This document shows positions 33,966-42,227 of a stretch of DNA of 64,000 nt, in pieces. Position numbers and translations under genes: made by a program. The notes under the pieces are model-generated. The model made no database searches. It had not been told where the DNA came from and saw only the letters and a program-made list of their open reading frames with translations. The DNA comes from Candidatus Gastranaerophilales bacterium (lineage in GTDB: Bacteria; Cyanobacteriota; Vampirovibrionia; Gastranaerophilales; Gastranaerophilaceae). Numbering within the stretch: position 1 is the stretch's first letter; every line of letters starts with the position of its first letter. The DNA lies in the NCBI GenBank assembly GCA_944323685.1, contig CALUTJ010000003.1, forward strand, positions 1-64,000, given 5' to 3'.

Positions 33966-35315
33966 ATGAAAATTCTTTTAGTTAGGCCGGCAGCTGTAAA
34001 TATATTACAACATCTACAGGTTATAAACAGTGAACCTTTAGAGTTGGAATATTTGTACACTATTGCAAAAGAACATAAATGGATTCCGTTAATTTACGAT
34101 GGTTTTAACTGTAAAAAAAGTTTGACAAGAATGTTGAAAGAATTTCAGCCGGATTTAATTGGTATTACAGGATATATAACTCAAGAAAATTTAATTTTGA
34201 AATATGTTGATTTAGCTAAAAAAATTAATCCTAATATTAAAACAATTATTGGCGGTGTTCATGCACAGTTAAATTATAAAAACTTTTATATTGATAATAC
34301 AGATTTTGTTTTCCGCAGTGAAGATATGAATGCATTTGGCGAATTATTGGAAAATATTACCGAAAGTAATACAAATTTTTCTAAGATAAATGGTTTATGT
34401 TGGAGAAAAAATAATAAATGGATTCAAAATGAGTTTGTTCCTGTTGATATAAATACATTGCCGATTCCTGACAGAAGTTTCTTTTATAAAAATAAAAAAT
34501 GGTTTAGATATATTGATTTAGAGGAAACAGCAACAATAAAAACAGCTTTATCCTGTCCTTATGATTGCAATTTCTGCTATTGCACACAACTTGCCGGCAA
34601 ATATTCAGTTAGAGATATAGACAAGGTTATGCAAGAAATAGAAAGCCTTGACTGTGAAAATATTTTAATTGCAGATGATTTATTTTTGTTTAATGAAAAA
34701 CGTATTTGGAATTTTATCGATGAAATAAAAAGACGAAAAATAAATAAAAAATTTATTTGTTATGGCAGAGCTGATTATATTGCATCACATCCTAATCAAA
34801 TAAAAGCATTGGTCGAAGCAGGTTTTGTTTATTTTCTTGTAGGTATAGAATCTTCTTTTGATAATGAACTAAATGAATACAACAAACAAATTACAGTGGA
34901 TGTAAACCTTCAATGTATCAAGTTGTTAGATGAATTAAACGCGAGATGTTTTGCTCTTATGATAGTTCCAATTGATGCGGACAAATCTTATTTTGATAAT
35001 TTGTACAAATGGATAGTAAAAAATAAAGTTCAATATGTAACATTATCAATTTTTACCCCTATGCCGGGTACTAAAATTTTTAAAGATTATCAAGATAAAT
35101 TAACAACAAAAGATTGTACTTATTGGGATTTCTTACACTTAGTTTTAAAACCAACAAGACTTCCTGCTATAAGATTTTATTATGAATTTTATAAACTTAC
35201 TTATAAATTGTATAAATATACACAAAAAACAGGAATATTTAATTTTATGAATTTTCATTATTACATCAGGGTTATTTTGAATTATATTTGTCAAAAATTA
35301 AGGAGAGAGTTATGA
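33966..35315 (+). CDS. B12-binding-type radical SAM protein (3 of 4)
   Basis: This 449-residue protein begins MKILLVRPAAVN, has a B12-type domain with L-I-G-I-T-G-Y-I and T-I-I-G-G-V-H-A-Q-L, and the cluster motif C-P-Y-D-C-N-F-C. TAGGGAAATA provides the ribosome site. The stop overlaps the start of the fourth radical SAM gene as ATGA, showing translational coupling. Paralogous to the two preceding genes along the whole length. Specific reaction unknown. Confidence 0.87.
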   Translation: MKILLVRPAAVNILQHLQVINSEPLELEYLYTIAKEHKWIPLIYDGFNCKKSLTRMLKEFQPDLIGITGYITQENLILKYVDLAKKINPNIKTIIGGVHAQLNYKNFYIDNTDFVFRSEDMNAFGELLENITESNTNFSKINGLCWRKNNKWIQNEFVPVDINTLPIPDRSFFYKNKKWFRYIDLEETATIKTALSCPYDCNFCYCTQLAGKYSVRDIDKVMQEIESLDCENILIADDLFLFNEKRIWNFIDEIKRRKINKKFICYGRADYIASHPNQIKALVEAGFVYFLVGIESSFDNELNEYNKQITVDVNLQCIKLLDELNARCFALMIVPIDADKSYFDNLYKWIVKNKVQYVTLSIFTPMPGTKIFKDYQDKLTTKDCTYWDFLHLVLKPTRLPAIRFYYEFYKLTYKLYKYTQKTGIFNFMNFHYYIRVILNYICQKLRREL

Positions 35316-36625
35316 AAATTTTATTTATACAACCTACTTCTTATTATGATAATAATAAATTACTAAAAAAGAAACGTTTATATTTTGTAGGGTTGGCACC
35401 TGCAATTTTTGCATCTGTAATTCCTGAAGATGTTGAATTTGAAGCTTGTTTAGAAACCATAGAAAATGTAAATTTTAATACAGACGCTGATTTAATAGCA
35501 ATTTCAGGCATGGGACATACAATTTTAAGAGGGATTGATATTGCTAAGGAGTTTAAACGCAGAGGAAAAACTGTTGTCATGGGTGGTTATATGGCAAGTC
35601 TTGTACCTAAAGAAATAAAACAGTATTGTGATAGTGTTATTATTGGTGACGGAGAAATTAGTTTTCCTAAGATGTTAGAAGATTTTAAAAATGGCAATTT
35701 ACAAGATTTTTATAATGATCCGTTAAAAAAGCTTACTTATCCACTTCCAAAATACGAACTATTAACAAACAAAAAAATAGGAGATTTTTTGCCAGTACAA
35801 GCTGGAAGGGGTTGTCCAAATGTTTGTTCATTTTGTTCGGTTTATTGTTTATATCGAAAGAAATATATGCAGCGTGATATTAATGAGGTAATAAGGGATA
35901 TAAAAAGAATCAAAGAGCTTGGCTATAAAAAATTCTTATTATTGGATGATAATATATATTCAAATTTGGAATATTTAAAGTTATTGTGTAATGAAATTAA
36001 AAAACTCAATATGAAATGGATGTCGCAATGTTCAATTAAAATAGCAGATAATCCGGAAATTTTAAAACTTGTGTCGGAGAGTGGTTGTGTGACTTTATCA
36101 TTCGGAATAGAAAGTATTTCCCAAGAGAGTTTGGATAAGATGAACAAATCCTGGGCAGATGTAAGTAAATATTCAGAACAAATAAAAAAAATAACTGATG
36201 CAGGCATTGATGTATCTACAGAAATGGTTGTCGGTGCGGATGGTGATACTATAGAAAGCATTAATGCGACAGTTGATTTCATAATAGATAACAAAATTGT
36301 AGTTCCAAGATTTTATATTTTGACTCCGATACCCGGAACAGATTTCTACAATGAAATAGTTGCACAAGATAGGCTGGTTAATAAAAATATTTATACCTAT
36401 AATGGAGCAGAGGCTGTACATATGCCTAAAAACATGACTCCTGATGAATTAACAAATGCTTACTGGAAATTATATAAAGATGTTTTTTCTATAAAAAATA
36501 TTTTCAAAAGAACAATATTAAGAGAAGAATTTATTAAAAATCCAATAAAATATTTGTTTTATTTGTATATAAATTTATTTTATCGTTATCAAATATATCA
36601 AGGAATTACACCAAATGTAATTTAA
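35312..36625 (+). CDS. B12-binding-type radical SAM protein (4 of 4, divergent)
   Basis: The ATG at 35312 (MKILFIQPTSYY) follows AAGGAGAGAG; the frame is open further upstream but that part overlaps the previous gene. It is 437 residues. B12-type domain: L-I-A-I-S-G-M, V-V-M-G-G-Y-M-A-S-L-V-P. Cluster motif C-P-N-V-C-S-F-C, then S-V-Y-C. It is more distant from the other three and resembles B4-type enzymes with a wide range of substrates, including hopanoid-linked and ladder-like enzymes. It may perform a different step of the same pathway (inference). Confidence 0.86.
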   Translation: MKILFIQPTSYYDNNKLLKKKRLYFVGLAPAIFASVIPEDVEFEACLETIENVNFNTDADLIAISGMGHTILRGIDIAKEFKRRGKTVVMGGYMASLVPKEIKQYCDSVIIGDGEISFPKMLEDFKNGNLQDFYNDPLKKLTYPLPKYELLTNKKIGDFLPVQAGRGCPNVCSFCSVYCLYRKKYMQRDINEVIRDIKRIKELGYKKFLLLDDNIYSNLEYLKLLCNEIKKLNMKWMSQCSIKIADNPEILKLVSESGCVTLSFGIESISQESLDKMNKSWADVSKYSEQIKKITDAGIDVSTEMVVGADGDTIESINATVDFIIDNKIVVPRFYILTPIPGTDFYNEIVAQDRLVNKNIYTYNGAEAVHMPKNMTPDELTNAYWKLYKDVFSIKNIFKRTILREEFIKNPIKYLFYLYINLFYRYQIYQGITPNVI

Positions 36626-36631
36626 AAAAGT

Positions 36632-37714
36632 ATGGAATTAAGAATTGTAAAAACAACAAAAGAATATTTGGAATTTATAAAAAAGCTTTATAAAAATAAT
36701 AGATTTTATAAAGATAATAAATCTGATGTTATAAATATGCTTTGTAATAAGAAAAGTTCTTTTTATAAAAATTCTTTTCAAGAAATGGTAAAAGTTGTTT
36801 CAGATGGACAAACGAAGTGCCAAACAATTTTAATAAGGCACAAGAATTTGCCCAAAATTTTAATGTTAGCGTTTTTTGAAGCTGAGAAAAATTCTGAAAA
36901 AGAAGTAAAGCTTCTTATAGATTATGCAAAAGATAAAGCCAAAAAAGCAGATTGCAAAAAACTTTTGGTATCGATAAACGGTCATTGTAATTACGGATTA
37001 GGAACTTTGACCGGTAATTTTAATATCTCTCCGAGTTTTGGTGAAGCTTATAATTATGATTATTATAAGGATTTCTTTGAAAAAGATTTTAAAATTCATT
37101 ATTTTCACAATTATAAAAACCACTTATCTGTATGTGGAGACAAGCTCTCTAAAGTAAATAAAAAAATAGAAGATAAAGACATTAGATTGGAATATTATGA
37201 TGCGTTTAATGCTGATTTTTATAGGGCAGTGAAAATATATACTGATTTGAACAATAATATATTTCAAAAGCATTCCTATTATTATAAAAGGGAATATGAA
37301 GAAGATAAAGAGCTGTTTTCTTCAATGAAACCCCTGTTTCTAAATAAAAATCTTATTATTGCATATAAAAAAGAACAGCCGATTGGCTTCTTACTATGGT
37401 ATCCGGATTTTAATGAAATTGTAAGTAAACAAAAAAAACTAAATTTATTATCACTAATAAAATATAAACTTTTTAATAATAAACCAAAACAAATTCTTTT
37501 AACAGAAATTGGTGTTTTACCGGAATATGAAAAAACAGGATTAATAATATTATTATTTTCTAAATTACATAACTATTTATATAATTATTATGATAAAAAT
37601 GCGGTAGTATGTAGCGGATGGATTTATGATAAAAATACCAAATCTAAAAATTTAGTTAAGCATATTTTAGAAAAAACAGATAAGGAGTTTTGTGTATATG
37701 AACTTAGTATCTAG
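36632..37714 (+). CDS. GNAT-fold protein (YghO-like)
   Basis: This 360-residue protein's middle region (V-S-I-N-G-H-C-N-Y-G-L-G, S-P-S-F-G-E-A-Y-N-Y-D-Y-Y-K-D-F-F) follows the pattern of the YghO-like two-domain GNAT family, in which G-P-x-N-F-S and Y-N-P-P-Y-Y elements recur. A second GNAT-like part near the C-terminus has I-G-V-L-P-E-Y-E-K-T-G-L. It probably acylates an amine or works on an aminoacyl substrate. It sits in the middle of the operon; its 3' end overlaps the next gene by 17 bp. Confidence 0.68.
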   Translation: MELRIVKTTKEYLEFIKKLYKNNRFYKDNKSDVINMLCNKKSSFYKNSFQEMVKVVSDGQTKCQTILIRHKNLPKILMLAFFEAEKNSEKEVKLLIDYAKDKAKKADCKKLLVSINGHCNYGLGTLTGNFNISPSFGEAYNYDYYKDFFEKDFKIHYFHNYKNHLSVCGDKLSKVNKKIEDKDIRLEYYDAFNADFYRAVKIYTDLNNNIFQKHSYYYKREYEEDKELFSSMKPLFLNKNLIIAYKKEQPIGFLLWYPDFNEIVSKQKKLNLLSLIKYKLFNNKPKQILLTEIGVLPEYEKTGLIILLFSKLHNYLYNYYDKNAVVCSGWIYDKNTKSKNLVKHILEKTDKEFCVYELSI

Positions 37715-38630
37715 TATTTTTTTTAATATATTGTTTAAAAAAGAGCTGTTTGAATTATACAAACAAAATAGTAATCTGCCGTTTAGGGTAACAATAAATA
37801 AAAAATATAAATTAATTGAATATGACATAAAATTAAATTTATTAACTTTTTGCAATTTATATTTACCTTTAAAAATAACAATAATAGGCTTTCCTATCTC
37901 TATTTGCGAAAAAGGTTATGACGGAGATTTAAACGATATAACAAAAGATTTAAGGAAAAGAAAGGGTATATTTTTATTTTTAAATGATGATACTTGTTAT
38001 GAGCAACAACCTTATAGGAGCGGAAGGACTTTACCTAATTGTATTTTTTATAATAATTTTAAAAAATTTGATGAGTATTTATCTTCACTTAGAAGTCAAT
38101 ATCGAAGACGTATAAATATAGCTTTAAATAAAGGGAAAAAGCTGAAAATCACAAAAATAAAAAATGAAAATTTTACTGATGAAATACATAATCTGTATTT
38201 AAATGTACTAAAAAATTCAAAATATCCTTTAGAAACGCTAGATAAAGGCTTTTTTCAAGATTTCGAAAGTGAAATTTATGTTTTTTATAAAGAAAATAAA
38301 CCAGTTGCGTTTGTTCAATTGAAGGAAATAAATGAAACTTTAAATTTTATATTTGGAGGAATGGATTATCAATATAGAGATGAGTATGATTTATACTATA
38401 ATATGCTGCTATTTATATTAAAAACAGGAATTGAAAGGCAATGCAAAATAATAAATTTTGGTCAAACTGCTGAACAATCTAAAATGAGAATAGGTTGTAC
38501 ACTTCAATCAAAATATATGCATATATATTCCTCAAACAAAATTATGGATTATATTTTAATTAAATTAATTAGGTATTTGGAATACAAAGAAACCAAACAA
38601 AATTTGAGGGTATTTAAATATGAACGTTGA
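37698..38630 (+). CDS. FemAB-like/GNAT_6 acyl or aminoacyl transferase
   Basis: The ATG at 37698 gives 310 residues. The central part (S-L-R-S-Q-Y-R-R-R-I-N-I-A-L-N-K-G) and C-terminal part (F-G-G-M-D-Y-Q-Y-R-D-E-Y-D-L-Y-Y-N-M-L-L, then I-N-F-G-Q-T) match the peptidoglycan-bridge FemAB-like GNAT fold, which transfers amino acids or acyl groups to amines. AAGGAG lies upstream of the start. It overlaps both its neighbours, so is co-translated with the NspC-like decarboxylase gene. Confidence 0.7.
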   Translation: MNLVSSIFFNILFKKELFELYKQNSNLPFRVTINKKYKLIEYDIKLNLLTFCNLYLPLKITIIGFPISICEKGYDGDLNDITKDLRKRKGIFLFLNDDTCYEQQPYRSGRTLPNCIFYNNFKKFDEYLSSLRSQYRRRINIALNKGKKLKITKIKNENFTDEIHNLYLNVLKNSKYPLETLDKGFFQDFESEIYVFYKENKPVAFVQLKEINETLNFIFGGMDYQYRDEYDLYYNMLLFILKTGIERQCKIINFGQTAEQSKMRIGCTLQSKYMHIYSSNKIMDYILIKLIRYLEYKETKQNLRVFKYER

Positions 38631-39762
38631 ATATAATTTAAAAGAAATAAAAACACCTGCATTTATTTGTGATATTGATACATTAATTAAAAACTTGGAA
38701 TTTCATCGAAAAATGGCAAATGAAAGTGGTTGTAAATTGTTGTTTTCTTTGAAAACATTTACTATCGTTGAAATTTTGAAATATATACAAAAATATGTTG
38801 ATGGATTTTCTTCAAGTTCTTTATTTGAAACAAAAATAGCAAAAGAATTGCTAAGTAACGAACAATCTATTCATCTAACAACCCCCGGGTTAAGACAAAA
38901 TGAAATAAATGAAATTTCAAGAACGGCAAATTTTATTGCGTTCAATTCAATTTCACAATATGAGTTTTTAAAAGATAAACTTGATAAAAATTTAAAAATT
39001 GGTTTTAGGATAAATCCTCAATTTTCTTCTGATATTGATAACAAATATAATCCTTGTTGTCCAAATTCTAAATTAGGAATTCCAATCAAGAGATTTGTTG
39101 AATATATCAAAACAAATAATTATAATTTTGTCACCGGAATTCATTTTCATACGAATTGCGATTCTACCAATTTTGATTTTTTAACAGAAACATTTGAACT
39201 GATAGAAATCAATTTGAAAGATTGTTTACACAAAATAGAGTGGATAAATTTAGGCGGTGGTTATCTGTTTCAGAGTGATGAACAAATTAAAAGTTTCATT
39301 AATTTAATTAAAAGAATAAAAAATAAATATGATGTTGAAATTTATATTGAACCCGGTGCCAGTATAATAAGAAATTCCTTTTTATTAGTATCAACTGTTA
39401 TTGACGTGTTTGATTCAGAGGACAAAAGAGTTGCTGTACTGGATACAACAGTAAATCATTTACCTGAAGTTTTAGAATTCAATTACAGGTTAAACATTAC
39501 GAATAGTTCTAAAAACGGAGCGTATGAATATATTCTTGCCGGTTCTAGTTGTTTGGCCGGGGATTTATTTGGTCTATATAAGTTTGATAAACCATTGAAA
39601 ATTGGAGATAAAATTCTTTTTAATAATGTTGGAGCATATAGTATTGTTAAATCTAATATGTTCAATGGAATTAATTTACCGGCAATATACCAAACTCATA
39701 ATGATACTTTTAAATTAATAAAAGAATATACGTATTTTGATTTCATAGGAAAATATAATTAA
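38620..39762 (+). CDS. NspC-like PLP-dependent decarboxylase (alanine-racemase fold III)
   Basis: This 380-residue protein resembles carboxynorspermidine decarboxylase NspC in length and pattern: T-P-A-F-I-C-D near the start, S-L-K45-T-F with the PLP-binding Lys, D-G-F-S-S-S-S-L-F-E-T-K-I-A, a G-G-G-Y glycine loop, E-P-G-A-S and S-C-L-A-G-D-L-F-G-L-Y-K-F with the catalytic-site Cys/Asp of this family. In polyamine producers it decarboxylates carboxyspermidine or carboxynorspermidine; here no carboxy(nor)spermidine dehydrogenase is next door, so the substrate may differ. It overlaps the previous gene by 11 bp and is the last gene of the operon. Confidence 0.8.
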   Translation: MNVEYNLKEIKTPAFICDIDTLIKNLEFHRKMANESGCKLLFSLKTFTIVEILKYIQKYVDGFSSSSLFETKIAKELLSNEQSIHLTTPGLRQNEINEISRTANFIAFNSISQYEFLKDKLDKNLKIGFRINPQFSSDIDNKYNPCCPNSKLGIPIKRFVEYIKTNNYNFVTGIHFHTNCDSTNFDFLTETFELIEINLKDCLHKIEWINLGGGYLFQSDEQIKSFINLIKRIKNKYDVEIYIEPGASIIRNSFLLVSTVIDVFDSEDKRVAVLDTTVNHLPEVLEFNYRLNITNSSKNGAYEYILAGSSCLAGDLFGLYKFDKPLKIGDKILFNNVGAYSIVKSNMFNGINLPAIYQTHNDTFKLIKEYTYFDFIGKYN

Positions 39763-40074
39763 AAATTTTAAATTGTTCAAAAGCAGATCCATGCTACCTA
39801 CAAATCACACTCATGCGCCTTTGGGCAAGACTTTATTGGAATCATCATTAATCATTTAAGGTTTTTCTTTACATTGGCATTTGCGGTTGTTTGATTCGTT
39901 TTAGAGACCAAATTTAGAGACTTTTAAGACTAAAAAAGAGGCTTTTTCTTAAAAAAGTCTCTTTTTAAAATTTCGAGGTGCGGGTTAAAGCACTTTGTTT
40001 TTTATATTAATAAAACTTCGATATGTCTTTTCTTTTATATCCTTAATTTCAAAATCAATTTTAAAAGGTAAGGT
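39763..40074. other. Intergenic region after the radical SAM operon
   Basis: It holds the strong terminator at 39933-39966. A 22-codon open frame (39791-39859, MLPTNHTHAPLGKTLL...) has no ribosome site and is probably spurious. Nothing else can be supported. Confidence 0.5.
39933..39966 (+). terminator. Strong intrinsic terminator of the radical SAM operon
   Basis: AAAAAGAG (39933-39940) pairs with CTCTTTTT (39959-39966), continued inward by a G-T pair, C-G and five T-A pairs, giving a 15-bp stem with a 4-base loop. The flanking A- and T-runs make it usable from both strands, closing the rightward operon and possibly the leftward gene at 40075-40578. Confidence 0.85.
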
Positions 40075-40578
40075 TTATAATTCAAAAATCGGAAGTGAAT
40101 CGTCAAAAATAGAATCATCAACGTCATCATCATAGTCTGTATCATGATCAAAATCAGACTCATCTTTTATATCATCTGAAGAACCAGTATTTTTAATATC
40201 GTCAGTATCATCTGTCTCATTTTTTGTATATTCGTGAGGTTGTTTATCATCTTGGTCTGTTGATTGCGTGTGATTGTTGTTCCGGTTTACTTTTCCGTTA
40301 ACTATGGAAGTACCTGCTGCACCAATGCCAGCCCCTGTTAATGTATCTTGGACTCCTCTTTTATTTTCTTTATCATCATTATGTATTACAAGAGTACCTC
40401 CGGCCTCAATTATGTATGTATTTCCGTTTGCATCTGTAACTCGTTTAGCTCCGGGTGCATCCATTATTCCGGAAAAAGAAATCGGTGATTGTTGATAATT
40501 TGATTTGTGCAGAATAGTTTTTTTTGATGTAGTTTTAGTTAATCCATAATTCGTTGCAAAAGAAATTGCTTTTATCAT
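40075..40578 (-). CDS. Motif-bearing protein with acidic Asp-rich tail
   Basis: This 167-residue protein has two copies of the window motif near the N-terminus: A-I-S-F-A-T (4-9) and P-I-S-F-S-G (32-37). A short beta-rich segment follows (TYIIEAGGTLVIHND), then a Gly-rich stretch, and the C-terminal ~65 residues are dominated by Asp with Ser/Thr/Lys. No domain is recognised. The acidic tail could bind cations or act as a flexible linker. Divergent from the zincin gene across a 36-bp palindrome. An AGAGAGG sequence lies just upstream of the start. Confidence 0.6.
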   Translation of the reverse strand: MIKAISFATNYGLTKTTSKKTILHKSNYQQSPISFSGIMDAPGAKRVTDANGNTYIIEAGGTLVIHNDDKENKRGVQDTLTGAGIGAAGTSIVNGKVNRNNNHTQSTDQDDKQPHEYTKNETDDTDDIKNTGSSDDIKDESDFDHDTDYDDDVDDSIFDDSLPIFEL

Positions 40579-40640
40579 ATTATACCTCTCTTTTAATACT
40601 ACTTGTATAATATTTAAAAATTTTTAAATTTGTTATTTTA

Positions 40641-40676
40641 TTGTATTAATTTTAACAATTGTTAAAATTAATACAA
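40641..40676. promoter_or_regulatory. 36-bp perfect palindrome between divergent genes
   Basis: TTGTATTAATTTTAACAA (40641-40658) is followed directly by its exact reverse complement to 40676. It lies midway between two divergent starts (40578 and 40728), the classic place for an operator shared by both promoters. The core GTTAAAATTAAT recurs in neither gene. It could also form a cruciform. Regulator unknown. Confidence 0.6.
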
Positions 40677-40727
40677 AATACCCGCAAAAATTATTTTTTT
40701 CAAACTTAAAATATCAGAGGAATTAAA

Positions 40728-41615
40728 GTGAAAATAAAAAATAATCCGCAAAGAGTTTCATTTAAAGCCGGTTTGACACCAACAATAAAAAAGCTGGCCG
40801 CACAGTATTCTGGGGCAAATATAGAATACTTATTCAAGCAACGAGGTGTTAATGCGGATTTTAAAAACAACAGAGCTATTGCATATTGTTGCGGTATTGT
40901 TAATGATATTTTTGAAACATTAACTAATAAATACAAATTGCCTTTTGGTGCAAAGCCGCCTTCTTTGACGGTGTATCATGACAACGATTTGATTAATTAC
41001 GCAGATAGAGACTGTTTAGGGTTCTGTTTGCCTGATTCTGCAAGAATTATTTTAGGCAAAGGTGTTTATGAAGCAAGATCTGTATTTTATAATAATGAAA
41101 GAATGAAAACTTTGTCAGAAATGGATGCACTGGCGGAAGCGCAGCATCGCTCAGGATTTAATTCAACGAATCATTTTCTTCATACAATAATACATGAATG
41201 GGTTCACAATATTCATAACGATTTATTATATAGAGTGTTCGGATATGACGGAACTTGCCCCAAAACTTTGCAAAGATATAATACTTTTAATGGGGTGTAT
41301 TATGACCCGAACCCTTATGTTTCAGGAATAGAACACCTCAAACGAATGCAAGCATCAAGATATACTTCGCAACAAAGGGAAATAATAAAAAAAGAAATCA
41401 GTGAATATGCTGCCGGCAGAAGAGTGCGCTCGGGTTCCATACAAGGAGGAAATCCTTTTGAACTTATTGCTGAAACTATAACAAAAGAGGTTGTGGATGT
41501 TTTAGACCCTAATACGTTGATGGTTACACAAAATCCTTTTTATCAGGCAGGAAAACATGATAAAAAATTAACTGATCTTGTTAACAATGCTTGGTATAAT
41601 ATTGCAGGAGGTTAA
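40728..41615 (+). CDS. Putative HExxH zinc metallopeptidase (paralogue)
   Basis: This 295-residue protein, the same length as the paralogue at 11542-12429, has HEWVH at 156-160 and a candidate third ligand Glu245 in an E-x-x-A-E context (in the paralogue Glu228, E-A-V-A). V-S-F-K-A-G (10-15) is the N-terminal motif. Shared module: L-F-K-Q-R-G-V-N-A-D-F-K-N-N-R-A-I-A-Y-C-C, comparable with the paralogue's D-F-N-N-N-K-T-I-A-W-C-C. No signal peptide. Catalytic function is inferred from the zinc motif. Confidence 0.72.
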   Translation: MKIKNNPQRVSFKAGLTPTIKKLAAQYSGANIEYLFKQRGVNADFKNNRAIAYCCGIVNDIFETLTNKYKLPFGAKPPSLTVYHDNDLINYADRDCLGFCLPDSARIILGKGVYEARSVFYNNERMKTLSEMDALAEAQHRSGFNSTNHFLHTIIHEWVHNIHNDLLYRVFGYDGTCPKTLQRYNTFNGVYYDPNPYVSGIEHLKRMQASRYTSQQREIIKKEISEYAAGRRVRSGSIQGGNPFELIAETITKEVVDVLDPNTLMVTQNPFYQAGKHDKKLTDLVNNAWYNIAGG

Positions 41616-41616
41616 T

Positions 41617-42219
41617 GTGCTTATACAAACAGTTCATACGAATCAATGTAAAACTAATTATATAATGAGTCCAATACAGCAGTTGCCAAATCCGCTTGAT
41701 AATATGCTTAAAAGTTTAAATATTGGACCTTATAATGAAAGAACTGAGGCAGACTTGCTTAGGCAAAAAGAATATGCCAAATTGGTAGCTGTTCAAGATT
41801 GTCTTGATGGTTCAAATCAGGCGTATTATGTACAAAAATATCTTCAAACTCCTGCCTTTAGAGAATTGGCAGAAAGTAAATATTTCAATTCCCCGCACGA
41901 TTTTAAAAAACTGACGACAATAGTATCTACACTGGAACAAAAAAAACAAAATGCAATAGCAACTGTTTCGTCACCTTATTACAGACCTGTAATGATTCCT
42001 GATGTTTTACTTTTTCAAGCCAATACAAATGTTTGCGACTGTATAAATAATATAAATAAATTTTTTAAATCAAAATTTAGCGATGATTTAAAAATATATA
42101 TTAAAGACAACACAAATCTGCTTACAGACCTGCAAAAAACTTCTGTAAATTTAGGATATCTTGATATGGAAAAGCCTGATGTAGCTTTTTTAAATAACTC
42201 AATGTTTGCTTTGTGTTAG
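41617..42219 (+). CDS. Protein of unknown function downstream of the zincin
   Basis: GTG at 41617 follows AGGAGG (41606-41611) by 5 bp, the strongest start in the frame, and gives 200 residues. It immediately follows the metallopeptidase stop, so the pair is co-transcribed. The sequence is soluble and helical with conserved-looking segments (YFNSPHDFKKLTTIVSTLEQKKQ, YYRPVMIPDVLLFQANTNVCDCINNINKF). No family recognised. Possible roles as inhibitor, partner or substrate of the peptidase are guesses from position only. Confidence 0.65.
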   Translation: MLIQTVHTNQCKTNYIMSPIQQLPNPLDNMLKSLNIGPYNERTEADLLRQKEYAKLVAVQDCLDGSNQAYYVQKYLQTPAFRELAESKYFNSPHDFKKLTTIVSTLEQKKQNAIATVSSPYYRPVMIPDVLLFQANTNVCDCINNINKFFKSKFSDDLKIYIKDNTNLLTDLQKTSVNLGYLDMEKPDVAFLNNSMFALC

Positions 42220-42227
42220 TTAAAAAT

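Noticed and set aside
39791..39859. 22-codon frame after the radical SAM operon considered as a RiPP precursor
   Set aside because: No ribosome site, no repeat or core/leader pattern, and it lies after the operon's last gene; not supportable.
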